A stretch of 10,797 nt of DNA. It comes from Dysgonamonadaceae bacterium. GTDB lineage: Bacteria; Bacteroidota; Bacteroidia; Bacteroidales; Azobacteroidaceae. The notes beneath the pieces are model-generated. The model saw nothing but the letters and a program-made list of their open reading frames with translations, ran no database searches and was not told the DNA's origin. Position numbers and translations under genes: made by a program. Below are positions 1-6,351 of this stretch, one piece after another. Location: contig JAITCT010000154.1 of the NCBI GenBank assembly GCA_031282925.1, positions 1 to 10,797 on the forward strand, given 5' to 3'. Position 1 is the first letter of the stretch. Each line of letters opens with the position of its first letter.

Positions 1-12
1 AAAACATCCGTC

Positions 13-924
13 ATGAAACAAGAACAACTCTTACTCTTTAGAATATTCAAAGACAGGACGGCAAGCGCCGTAATGAAGACGCTCACGTTCGTCTCATTAC
101 TTACGCTCCTCATCATGGGCATCGGCCTGTACTACAAATCGTCAAAGATACTCGGCGCCCACAGCGTGTGGGATTTGATCACCGGGTCGGAATGGAGTCC
201 CCTGTCGGGGCAGTTCGGATTTTGGCCTTTTATACTCGGCTCCGTTTACGTAACCATATTAGCCGTAGTCATAAGCCTCCCGATAGCCCTGCTGACCTCC
301 CTGTTCCTGACCGAAATCGCCAAAACATGGGTCAAGCGGATTGTATTCCCCGTCCTCGACATCCTGGCAGGCGTCCCCTCGGTGGTATATGGATTATGGG
401 GTATACTGATTATCGTCCCCTGGATTGCCAACCGGTTTGGGCCGCACTTCGTAGAATACACCAGCGGTTACACCCTCCTGGCGGGCGGCCTTGTGCTGAG
501 CGTAATGATTATTCCACTGCTTATCAGCCTGTTTATAGAAATATTTTCAACCATCCCCGGCGAACTCAAAGACGCTTCCGCATCGCTGGGCGCAACGCGC
601 TGGCAAACGTCCCGCCTGATTGTTCTCCGGAAAGCCTCCCCCGGCATTATCGCCTCGGTGGTGCTGGCAGTATCGAAAGCTTTCGGCGAAACGATAGCCG
701 TGCTTATGGTATGCGGAAACCTGGTGGACATTCCCCATTCGCTCTTCGACAGCGCCTACCCCCTGCCGGCTCTTATCGCCAACAATTATGGCGAAATGCT
801 GTCGCTCCCCATGTATGAATCCGCCCTGATGTTTGCGGCGCTGATTATGTTTGTCATCATATTTGTATTTAATGCGGTAGCCCGGGTTGCCTTGCAGCGC
901 ATAGAAAAGAATTTTAAGTTATGA
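13..924 (+). CDS. pstC: PstC, phosphate ABC transporter permease
   Basis: Inner-membrane permease subunit that pairs with PstA to form the channel of the high-affinity phosphate importer (PstSCAB). The 303-residue protein shows about six hydrophobic segments (roughly 24-40, 71-98, 110-138, 153-178, 211-236, 270-292). Between the fourth and fifth is the cytoplasmic EAA-type loop (about 184-210, containing KDASASLGATRWQTS) that docks on the ATPase. The segment AFGETIAVLMVCGN at 223-236 is typical of PstC. In the usual GRAxGET motif the Arg is Lys here (K222). The stop codon overlaps the pstA start in ATGA, so the two are translationally coupled. The frame stays open to the left edge and no ribosome site is visible in the 12 preceding bases, so the true start could lie outside the window or at the internal ATG at 73. 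Confidence in family is high, in the start moderate. Confidence 0.95.
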   Translation: MKQEQLLLFRIFKDRTASAVMKTLTFVSLLTLLIMGIGLYYKSSKILGAHSVWDLITGSEWSPLSGQFGFWPFILGSVYVTILAVVISLPIALLTSLFLTEIAKTWVKRIVFPVLDILAGVPSVVYGLWGILIIVPWIANRFGPHFVEYTSGYTLLAGGLVLSVMIIPLLISLFIEIFSTIPGELKDASASLGATRWQTSRLIVLRKASPGIIASVVLAVSKAFGETIAVLMVCGNLVDIPHSLFDSAYPLPALIANNYGEMLSLPMYESALMFAALIMFVIIFVFNAVARVALQRIEKNFKL

Positions 925-1769
925 AATTAAAGTTTATAGAAGAGAAAATATTCGACCTGTTGATGATACTGTCAACAGTTGCCATAGGAGGAGTCTTTAT
1001 CAGTATCATCTGGACAATCGTAAAAACAGGCGCCGGCCATTTAAGCTGGAGCATGATATCGCAGTTGCCCAGCGGCGGATTCTACCTGGGAAAAGAAGGC
1101 GGGATACTGAACGCCATTGTCGGGTCGCTCATGGTTGTTTTATCGTCTGCATTTCTGGGGCTGATGATAAGCATCCCGATTGTATTCTACATCAACGTTT
1201 ACCGGAAAAGAACGTCCCGCCTGAGCTACTTTTCCCGCCTGTCGTTTGACGTGCTGTACGGTATCCCGTCCATTGTGTATGGAGCATTTGCCTTCACCAT
1301 CATGATTTTTTTCGGACTGAAAACCTCGCTGCTCGGCGGAATCATCGTGATAACGCTGCTCATCATCCCCATCTTTGTCCGCACCATGGATGAAGTGGCA
1401 AAATCCGTATCCAAAGACCTGCTGGAGGCAACCTATTCGCTGGGCGCAACCCGCCTGGAAGCCTGTAAAGTCGTACTCCGGCAAATAGCGCCCGGCATAG
1501 CGACAGCCACCCTGCTTGCCATAGGCCGCGCCATAGGCGATACGGCCGGCGTACTGTTCACCGCCGGATTTACGGACAACATCCCGACCGCCTTAAACGA
1601 CCCGGCCGCCACATTATCCCTGTCCGTATTCTTCCAGATGAGCAGTCCGATACCCGAAGTTCGGGAAAGAGCCTACGCCGCGGCGTTACTGCTGACAGTT
1701 ATTGTATTGATATTGAGCATTACCAGCAGGGTTATCACCAACCGCTTTTCGAAAAACAGGATTAAGTAA
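921..1769 (+). CDS. pstA: PstA, phosphate ABC transporter permease
   Basis: Second membrane subunit of the phosphate importer, partner of PstC. The protein has 282 residues, normal for the family, with about six membrane segments (near 12-35, 62-92, 107-133, 136-157, 191-214, 251-274). The EAA loop lies at about 165-192 (KDLLEATYSLGATRLEACKV), and the PstA signature GRAIGDTAGVLFTAGFTDNIP begins near residue 202, with the conserved Arg kept. Its ATG sits inside the last codons of pstC (ATGA at 921-924). pstB normally follows pstA and is often followed by phoU, but here the next 770 bases are repeats and then an unrelated glycogen gene. The ATPase must be encoded upstream of the window or elsewhere in the genome. 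A palindrome starts two bases after the stop codon and may define the 3' end of the message. Confidence 0.95.
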   Translation: MKLKFIEEKIFDLLMILSTVAIGGVFISIIWTIVKTGAGHLSWSMISQLPSGGFYLGKEGGILNAIVGSLMVVLSSAFLGLMISIPIVFYINVYRKRTSRLSYFSRLSFDVLYGIPSIVYGAFAFTIMIFFGLKTSLLGGIIVITLLIIPIFVRTMDEVAKSVSKDLLEATYSLGATRLEACKVVLRQIAPGIATATLLAIGRAIGDTAGVLFTAGFTDNIPTALNDPAATLSLSVFFQMSSPIPEVRERAYAAALLLTVIVLILSITSRVITNRFSKNRIK

Positions 1770-1770
1770 T

Positions 1771-1791
1771 GCGGGAGGGCTGAAAGCCCGC
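1771..1791 (+). repeat. Solo A-module palindrome just after pstA
   Basis: The 21-base palindrome has core GGGCTGAAAGCCC, flanked by GCGGGA on the left and GC on the right. It begins two bases after the pstA stop codon. It can fold into a strong short hairpin but has no T-run after it, so it is more likely a 3' end stabiliser or a repeat landing site than a classical terminator (inference). Confidence 0.6.
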
Positions 1792-1839
1792 AAATCATTC
1801 TGAACTTGATTCTGAGTGCGTTTATACGGGAAGGCTGAA

Positions 1840-1968
1840 AGCCCGCAAATCCTGTGTCATACCGGTCATTAACCATACGGGAGGGCTGAAAGCCCTGTAA
1901 TCATTAGCGCAGGGCAACCCCTGCGAACGAAGCGCACCACATTCACCAAGCCCTGAAAGGGCGGAATC
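1840..1968 (+). repeat. Repeat unit copy 1 (modules D-A-B-C)
   Basis: This roughly 129-base unit runs linker D, hairpin A, hairpin B, a spacer with GCGCACCACATTCACC, then hairpin C. It is nearly identical to the unit at 2295-2425, differing by about half a dozen positions. One difference is a missing G in the right arm of hairpin B (CAACCCCTGCG against CAACGCCCTGCG). A related leader with a partial A module precedes it from about 1800. Confidence 0.85.
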
Positions 1969-1969
1969 A

Positions 1970-2094
1970 ACGCCCTGTATCATGGCCGGTTATTAACACG
2001 ACGGGAGGGCTGAAAGCCCTAGAGTCAGTAGCGCAGGGCAACGCCCTGCGAACGGAATGCATCACATTCACCAAGCCCTGAAAGGGCGGAATCA
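1970..2094 (+). repeat. Repeat unit copy 2 (modules D-A-B-C)
   Basis: Direct copy of the composite unit with the same module order as copy 1. Hairpin B (CGCAGGGCAACGCCCTGCG) is a perfect 8-base stem here. Its linker D variant (CATGGCCGGTTATTAACAC) matches the inverted unit better than it matches copies 1 and 4, so at least two sub-families of the repeat are present. Confidence 0.85.
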
Positions 2095-2103
2095 GGACAA
2101 ACA

Positions 2104-2222
2104 AATTCCGCCCTTTCAGGGCTTCGAGTGTTAATAACCGGCCATGACACAGGGCGTTGCCCCGAGCTAATGATTTGCGGGCTTTCAGCCCTCCCGTATA
2201 GACGCGCCCCGAATCAAGGTCA
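2104..2222 (-). repeat. Repeat unit copy 3, inverted
   Basis: Read on the minus strand this copy has a leader like that at 1800-1830 (CTTGATTC...GCGT.TATACGGGA), then modules A, a decayed B, D and C. Because it is inverted relative to copy 2, the two C modules face each other and form a perfect 20-base inverted repeat (2073-2092 with 2105-2124) separated by 12 bases. Confidence 0.8.
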
Positions 2223-2258
2223 GGGCGGCAGTTTTTTATAATCACCTTCCCCCGTTCG

Positions 2259-2285
2259 CTTTTTTATCCCGAAAGGTTATAATGG
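2259..2285 (+). repeat. Short direct repeat of the glycogen synthase upstream region
   Basis: TTTTTTATCCCGAAAGGTTA and the few bases after it resemble 2451-2482 (TTTTTTCTTATCCCGAAAAC followed by AGGTTATAAGTG). The second copy lies directly upstream of the glycogen synthase promoter. The pair brackets repeat unit copy 4, suggesting that this unit and one copy of the junction sequence were duplicated or inserted together (inference). Confidence 0.6.
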
Positions 2286-2294
2286 AGAGCTGCA

Positions 2295-2425
2295 AGCCCG
2301 CAAATCCTGTGTCATAGCCGGTCATTAACCATACGGGAGGGCTGAAAGCCCTGTAATCAATAGCGCAGGGCAACGCCCTGCGAACAGAACGCACCACATT
2401 CACCAAGCCCTGAAAGGGCGGAATC
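2295..2425 (+). repeat. Repeat unit copy 4 (modules D-A-B-C)
   Basis: Fourth and last full unit, a near-identical direct repeat of 1840-1968 starting 455 bases further on. It is preceded by a degenerate A module (about 2284-2301). Its C module continues into an inverted partial C module, forming the terminator-like hairpin at 2411-2456. Confidence 0.85.
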
Positions 2426-2456
2426 CGTTTGTCCGGACTCCGCCCTTTCATTTTTT
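2411..2456 (+). terminator. Terminator-like hairpin built from a repeat module
   Basis: The left arm 2411-2427 (TGAAAGGGCGGAATCCG) pairs with 2434-2450 (CGGACTCCGCCCTTTCA) over 17 positions with one mismatch, around a six-base loop. A run of six T follows at 2451-2456. This is the layout of a rho-independent terminator reading in the plus direction. It would stop read-through from the pst genes before the glycogen synthase promoter. The arms are C-module repeat sequence, so a terminator role is inferred. Confidence 0.65.
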
Positions 2457-2495
2457 CTTATCCCGAAAACAGGTTATAAGTGAATGAAAATTCCG

Positions 2496-2503
2496 TATAT
2501 TTG
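2496..2503 (+). promoter_or_regulatory. Bacteroidetes-type -7 box for glycogen synthase
   Basis: TATATTTG matches the Bacteroidetes -7 consensus TAnnTTTG. It would place the transcript start near 2510 and give a leader of roughly 30 bases before the ATG at 2542. No clear TTTG -33 element is found 19-21 bases upstream. The leader is A-rich with no strong Shine-Dalgarno, as is usual in this phylum. Confidence 0.6.
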
Positions 2504-2541
2504 CAGCCTGAAATTTATAAAGAAACAGAATTGCAGTAAAT

Positions 2542-4173
2542 ATGGAATTAATAACGCCGGATTATATTTTTGAAGCCAGTTGGGAAGTTTGCAATAAAGT
2601 AGGAGGAATATACGCAGTTTTATCTACACGCGCCAAAACGCTCCGGCAGCAATGGGACGACCGGCTGGTTTTTATAGGCCCCGATTTGTGGAAAAACGTC
2701 GATAACCCTGATTTCACGGAACACAAAACCCTGTTGCAGGAATGGCGGAACCAAGCCGGAAAAGAAAATTTGAAAGTAAGGGCGGGGAGGTGGAATATCC
2801 CCGGAAAACCGCTTGCCGTCTTAGTTGATTTTCAGGATTATTTCAATATCAAAAACGAAATATACTACCGGATGTGGGAAAAATTCGGCGTTGATTCCCT
2901 GCCTGCGTATGGCGATTACGACGAGTCCTGCATGTTTGCTTACGCTACCGGGCGGGCGATCGAAAGCCTTTATCGTTATTTGAAACTGGAAGACAAAAAA
3001 GTGATTGCACACATGAACGAGTGGATGCTGGGAATGGCCATACTGTATTTAAGGGATAAAATCCCCGCGATAGGGACGGTTTTCACAACTCACGCCACCT
3101 CCGTCGGGCGGTCTATTTGCGGGAACAACAGACCTTTGTACGGTACGTTTGAGCAATACGACGGCGACCGGATGGCAAGAGAATTGAATATGGAAGCCAA
3201 ACACTCGCTTGAAAAACAGGCTGCTTTCCATGCCGGTTGCTTTACCACCGTCAGCCGGCTGACAGCCCGGGAATGCCGGCAACTGCTGGGCAAAAATCCC
3301 GATGTGGTTACGCCTAACGGATTTGAATTTGATTTTGTACCCGAAGGAGCGGATTTTGGTAAAAAGCGGGCTAAAGCCCGCCGGTTGCTGATTGACGTTG
3401 CATCCCGTTTGTGCGGGGAAACGATTGCGGAAAACGCTTTATTGCCCGCAATCAGTGGGCGGTATGAATACAAAAACAAAGGAATCGACGTTTTTATAGA
3501 AGCCATGAACCGAGTACGCAACGCCCATCCCGAACGGCAGATTGTTGCCTGGATATTCGTCCCCGCCTGGATTTGCGGACCAAGAGCGGAATTGGCAAGC
3601 CGCATGAAACAGCCGGCTTTACCGCAATTTCCCATGAGCGACCCTTATTACACCCATCATCTGAATATGCCCGAAAACGACAGGGTTTGCGAATATCTCC
3701 GCCATCTGGATTTTCTCAATCGGAAAGAACACAAAACAAAAATCGTGTTTGTACCTTCTTATTTGAATGGAAACGACGGGATTTTCAATGTCCCCTACTA
3801 CGATTTGCTGATTGGGCTGGATTTGACCATATTCCCTTCATATTACGAACCCTGGGGTTACACGCCGCTCGAAAGCATTGCGTTTGGCATTCCGACCATC
3901 ACGACCGATTTGGCGGGATTCGGATTATGGGCGAAAGAAGCGGGCATTTCCGGCAACCGGCTGACCGAAGGCGTAGAAGTCATTCACCGTACCGACGGCA
4001 ATTATTTCGAAGTTGCCGAAAGCATCAAAAACAGCATCCTCAATTATTCCGGATTAAGCGGGGAAACAATTGCCGAAACAGCATCCTCGGCTCAAACTTT
4101 ATCCAAACAAGCGTCTTGGACAAACTTCATCAAACACTACTATGAAGCGTACGACAAAGCGTTATTCATTTAA
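2542..4173 (+). CDS. GT3-family (eukaryote-like) glycogen synthase
   Basis: Cytoplasmic glycosyltransferase that extends alpha-1,4-glucan chains of glycogen from a nucleotide-glucose donor. The 543 residues carry GT3 (Glycogen_syn) landmarks rather than those of bacterial GT5 GlgA: FEASWEVCNKVGGIY near residue 10, VFTTHATSVGR at 180-190, TVSRLTARE at 236-244, SGRYEYKNKGIDVFIEA at 305-321 and YYEPWGYTPLESIAFGIP at 434-451. The last contains the two glutamates of the E-x7-E motif (E436, E444). Compared with the animal and yeast enzymes it lacks the long C-terminal phosphorylated tail, as bacterial GT3 proteins do. GT3 enzymes in eukaryotes use UDP-glucose; the donor here is not shown by sequence. 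It has its own -7 box and stands alone: the next gene is convergent. The start follows an A-rich leader and fits the family N-terminus. Confidence 0.9.
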   Translation: MELITPDYIFEASWEVCNKVGGIYAVLSTRAKTLRQQWDDRLVFIGPDLWKNVDNPDFTEHKTLLQEWRNQAGKENLKVRAGRWNIPGKPLAVLVDFQDYFNIKNEIYYRMWEKFGVDSLPAYGDYDESCMFAYATGRAIESLYRYLKLEDKKVIAHMNEWMLGMAILYLRDKIPAIGTVFTTHATSVGRSICGNNRPLYGTFEQYDGDRMARELNMEAKHSLEKQAAFHAGCFTTVSRLTARECRQLLGKNPDVVTPNGFEFDFVPEGADFGKKRAKARRLLIDVASRLCGETIAENALLPAISGRYEYKNKGIDVFIEAMNRVRNAHPERQIVAWIFVPAWICGPRAELASRMKQPALPQFPMSDPYYTHHLNMPENDRVCEYLRHLDFLNRKEHKTKIVFVPSYLNGNDGIFNVPYYDLLIGLDLTIFPSYYEPWGYTPLESIAFGIPTITTDLAGFGLWAKEAGISGNRLTEGVEVIHRTDGNYFEVAESIKNSILNYSGLSGETIAETASSAQTLSKQASWTNFIKHYYEAYDKALFI

Positions 4174-4197
4174 ATTTTAAGTTGCTTGCACGACCCT

Positions 4198-4309
4198 ATT
4201 CGTATCTAATTAGTGAATAGTGGCTTAAAAGTATATTCGTATTTAATTAGTGAATTAGTGGCATAAAATTATATTTTTATTTGCCACTAATGCACTAATT
4301 AATACGAAT
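4198..4309. repeat. AT-rich repeat cluster: two direct copies and one inverted copy
   Basis: A unit of about 33 bases (ATTCGTAT-T-AATTAGTGAAT-AGTGGC-TAAAA) occurs at 4198-4230 and 4235-4268 and again inverted at 4280-4309. The second and third copies form a stem of about 28 positions with a few mismatches and an 18-base AT-rich loop. It lies between two convergent genes (glycogen synthase and the peptidase), so a transcript from either side would form a hairpin here. A bidirectional terminator role is possible but unproven, because the stem is AT-rich. Confidence 0.75.
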
Positions 4310-4335
4310 AGGAGATTAGTGACTGAGCGGCAAAT

Positions 4336-6351
4336 TCAATTCTCCCGCTTCCCGCCGATAGCTTCCAGTAAAGGCTTCACCGACAAAGGCTTCCCGGTAG
4401 CCTGCAAAATCCATTGATTAGGCGTCAATCTTCCCAACCGGTAAATACGATCCGTTTCCGTAGCGAAATCTTTGCCTTGTAAATACTGTTCCAGTTGAAA
4501 TTCAATGATTTGCCCAAATGAATAAGCCGATAAATACAAAGGATAACTGAGTATATGAGAATAAATTGCCAAAACAGGTTCGTCTTTTACACCGAAAACA
4601 GGAGCATAATACTCATTCCAGATTTCTTTAGACAAGCGGGCGACGGCTTCTTTCAATTGCGCAGGCGTCGCATCGGGATTTGCATACATCCATTTCCAAA
4701 TGCTGATATCTAAGAGAGATACGCCTGAAATCTCGAATAAACTCCATGCTTTATCCAAAACATCTGGATTGCCTTCTTCCGGAGATTGATTTTTAATTCC
4801 TAAAATATCCAAATCCCTTTTCTGGAAAATAAATGCCAACGCTTCGGTAAAAGCAGTGTTAGGCACTCCGTTCAACATGTAATAATCAACATCGTAGAGC
4901 GATAAAGTTTGCTCTACGTTGTGGCCGAATTCGTGAACGGCAATATTATAGCCTTTGTAGTCTAATCCCCCTTCGGGAATGCGGGTTCTGAGGTGAGCAT
5001 GGTCGCCTTTTTGGGCAGCTCCCCAGGCATGTCCCGAACCGCGGGCGGCGTCAACATCTATTTTTTCGGCTAAATACCGGGCGCGTTCTTTCGTAAAACC
5101 CAACTTCTCAAGGATATTCGGCAAATCTTTTTTCAAAGCTCCGGCATCCGGATAAAGCGCTCTTGTGATGCTACTTAAACTGTCTTCATTCAAAGAACTT
5201 CTCAATTTAAAGCCATCATACCAAATATCGAAAGCCTGCAATTTCCGGCCAAGGCGGGCAGCCACGATTTTCCCCACCGTTTTCATTTCGGGCGCGGAAA
5301 GGTATTCCCTGAAAAGTTTTTCGGCTTCATGGACAGGCACTTCCATATCTTCCGAGAAATTCCGCTCAATATAGGTATTGCCCGTATAGGCGTCAATGGC
5401 TTTTAATGCACGGAAATTATTTAATAAAACTTCATAACGGGTTGTATTTTCACTGTTCCCGGCGATTATTTTACCCGACAGGCACACTTGATTGGTATAT
5501 GGATTCCAATCGTAACTGCCTGAATTAATAACTTCTTTCGGAATTTCTTGCGAAATAATGCGCTTCATAGCCTCATAGAGGGTTTGCTGCTTGTTGAGTC
5601 CTGTTTTTCCCTTATGGTAATTCGCTTTGATTTCGTCCCGTAAATTCCAGTGTGACAGCAAAATCATATTTTCCGGAAAAAGCCTTTTCCCTGATTTATC
5701 CAATAGCCGGCCGGCGTAAATATTATAACCGGCAATATACACATCGGCATCGCTATTGGCTTTGGTAACAGCTTGTTGCAATTCTGCCGGAATGCGGCTT
5801 GTGAACATATCGCCCAGCCGGGCGTAAGCCCAGCCAAGGCGATTATTTCCAAGCAATTCCTTTTCTTCCTGAGCATATTCCGGGAAGTTCAACGTGATAA
5901 AAAATGCTAACTTGTTGGCATACATATCATCGCTAAAATGAGTACTCGGGCTGTAAGCCGCAAATTGCTCGTCAATTTTGAGCAACGTCCCGGTCGCTTC
6001 GTGTACATTTTTTTGCAATTGGAGAGACATTTCATTGTAATTTCCCCAAATAGCCTCCATGTAATCGCTGATTTTCAGGAAAACCGCTTCCTTTTCCGAA
6101 GGATCGGAAATATAATTATCCATGCAAAAACGAATAAATTCGTCTTCTGTTCCGTCTTGCGGCTGCCATAGCCTTGCCGTTTGTTTTATGCCTTTCTCCA
6201 TCAACATTTTACCGGACGGATTTTTACCGGAGAGGTCAGCCGTTACTTTTTCAATGGCCGGAAGCGTGATTTCCGATTGCTTAAATGTGTCTGCAAATAC
6301 AGTCATAAAGGGAATGATTACCGAAAAGATAATTGCAAAAAGGTTTTTCAT
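4336..6351 (-). CDS. Secreted M3-like zinc metallopeptidase
   Basis: Probable exported peptidase of 671 residues. The first 20 residues form a Sec signal peptide (MKNLFAIIFSVIIPFMTVFA, likely cut before DTF); there is no lipobox cysteine, so a periplasmic or secreted location is expected. The zinc site is HEFGH at 473-477, with a third ligand probably E503 in FTEALAF, 26 residues beyond the second His. This is gluzincin spacing, as in family M3 (thimet and oligoendopeptidases). The C-terminal helix with YPLYLSAYSFGQIIEFQLEQYL at 603-624 also resembles M3. Residues 60-460 are helical and poorly recognisable, so the precise subfamily is uncertain. Substrates are probably oligopeptides (inference). 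The ATG overlaps the ald stop codon by ATGA, suggesting co-translation and a role in peptide and amino-acid use. Confidence 0.8.
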   Translation of the reverse strand: MKNLFAIIFSVIIPFMTVFADTFKQSEITLPAIEKVTADLSGKNPSGKMLMEKGIKQTARLWQPQDGTEDEFIRFCMDNYISDPSEKEAVFLKISDYMEAIWGNYNEMSLQLQKNVHEATGTLLKIDEQFAAYSPSTHFSDDMYANKLAFFITLNFPEYAQEEKELLGNNRLGWAYARLGDMFTSRIPAELQQAVTKANSDADVYIAGYNIYAGRLLDKSGKRLFPENMILLSHWNLRDEIKANYHKGKTGLNKQQTLYEAMKRIISQEIPKEVINSGSYDWNPYTNQVCLSGKIIAGNSENTTRYEVLLNNFRALKAIDAYTGNTYIERNFSEDMEVPVHEAEKLFREYLSAPEMKTVGKIVAARLGRKLQAFDIWYDGFKLRSSLNEDSLSSITRALYPDAGALKKDLPNILEKLGFTKERARYLAEKIDVDAARGSGHAWGAAQKGDHAHLRTRIPEGGLDYKGYNIAVHEFGHNVEQTLSLYDVDYYMLNGVPNTAFTEALAFIFQKRDLDILGIKNQSPEEGNPDVLDKAWSLFEISGVSLLDISIWKWMYANPDATPAQLKEAVARLSKEIWNEYYAPVFGVKDEPVLAIYSHILSYPLYLSAYSFGQIIEFQLEQYLQGKDFATETDRIYRLGRLTPNQWILQATGKPLSVKPLLEAIGGKREN

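Larger units (their letters stand above)
1771..2456. repeat. Modular palindromic repeat island between pstA and glycogen synthase
   Basis: This gene-free stretch is built from recurring short modules. Module A is a hairpin with core GGGCTGAAAGCCC, at about 1771, 1826, 1877, 2001, 2332 (+), about 2177-2198 (-), and degenerate near 2284. Module B is a hairpin GCAGGGCAACGCCCTGC, at 1908-1925, 2031-2050, 2363-2382 (+) and about 2149-2166 (-, decayed). Module C is a hairpin in AAGCCCTGAAAGGGCGGAAT, at 1948-1967, 2073-2092, 2405-2424 (+) and 2105-2124 (-). Module D is a linker around CCTGTGTCATGGCCGGTTATTAAC, at about 1850, 1972, 2305 (+) and 2132-2155 (-). A and C share the loop CTGAAAG with swapped stem arms. 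The arrangement resembles REP/BIME-type interspersed elements. No transposase or RAYT-like gene is in the window. Open frames here only translate the repeats. Confidence 0.9.

Noticed and set aside
1967..2451. Two overlapping minus-strand open frames (1967-2245 and 2242-2451) with similar sequence
   Set aside because: Both only translate the palindromic repeat units (shared RRALPCA and PPFQGLVNV strings) and have no promoter, start context or protein character. They are repeat artefacts of the kind often annotated as hypothetical proteins.
1771..2456. Possible CRISPR array
   Set aside because: The repeats are composite, differ in length, include an inverted copy, and have no regular unique spacers. 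No cas gene is nearby.
3090..3635. Long antisense open frame (181 codons) inside the glycogen synthase gene
   Set aside because: It is a shadow of a well-supported GT3 gene on the other strand, with no recognisable motifs.
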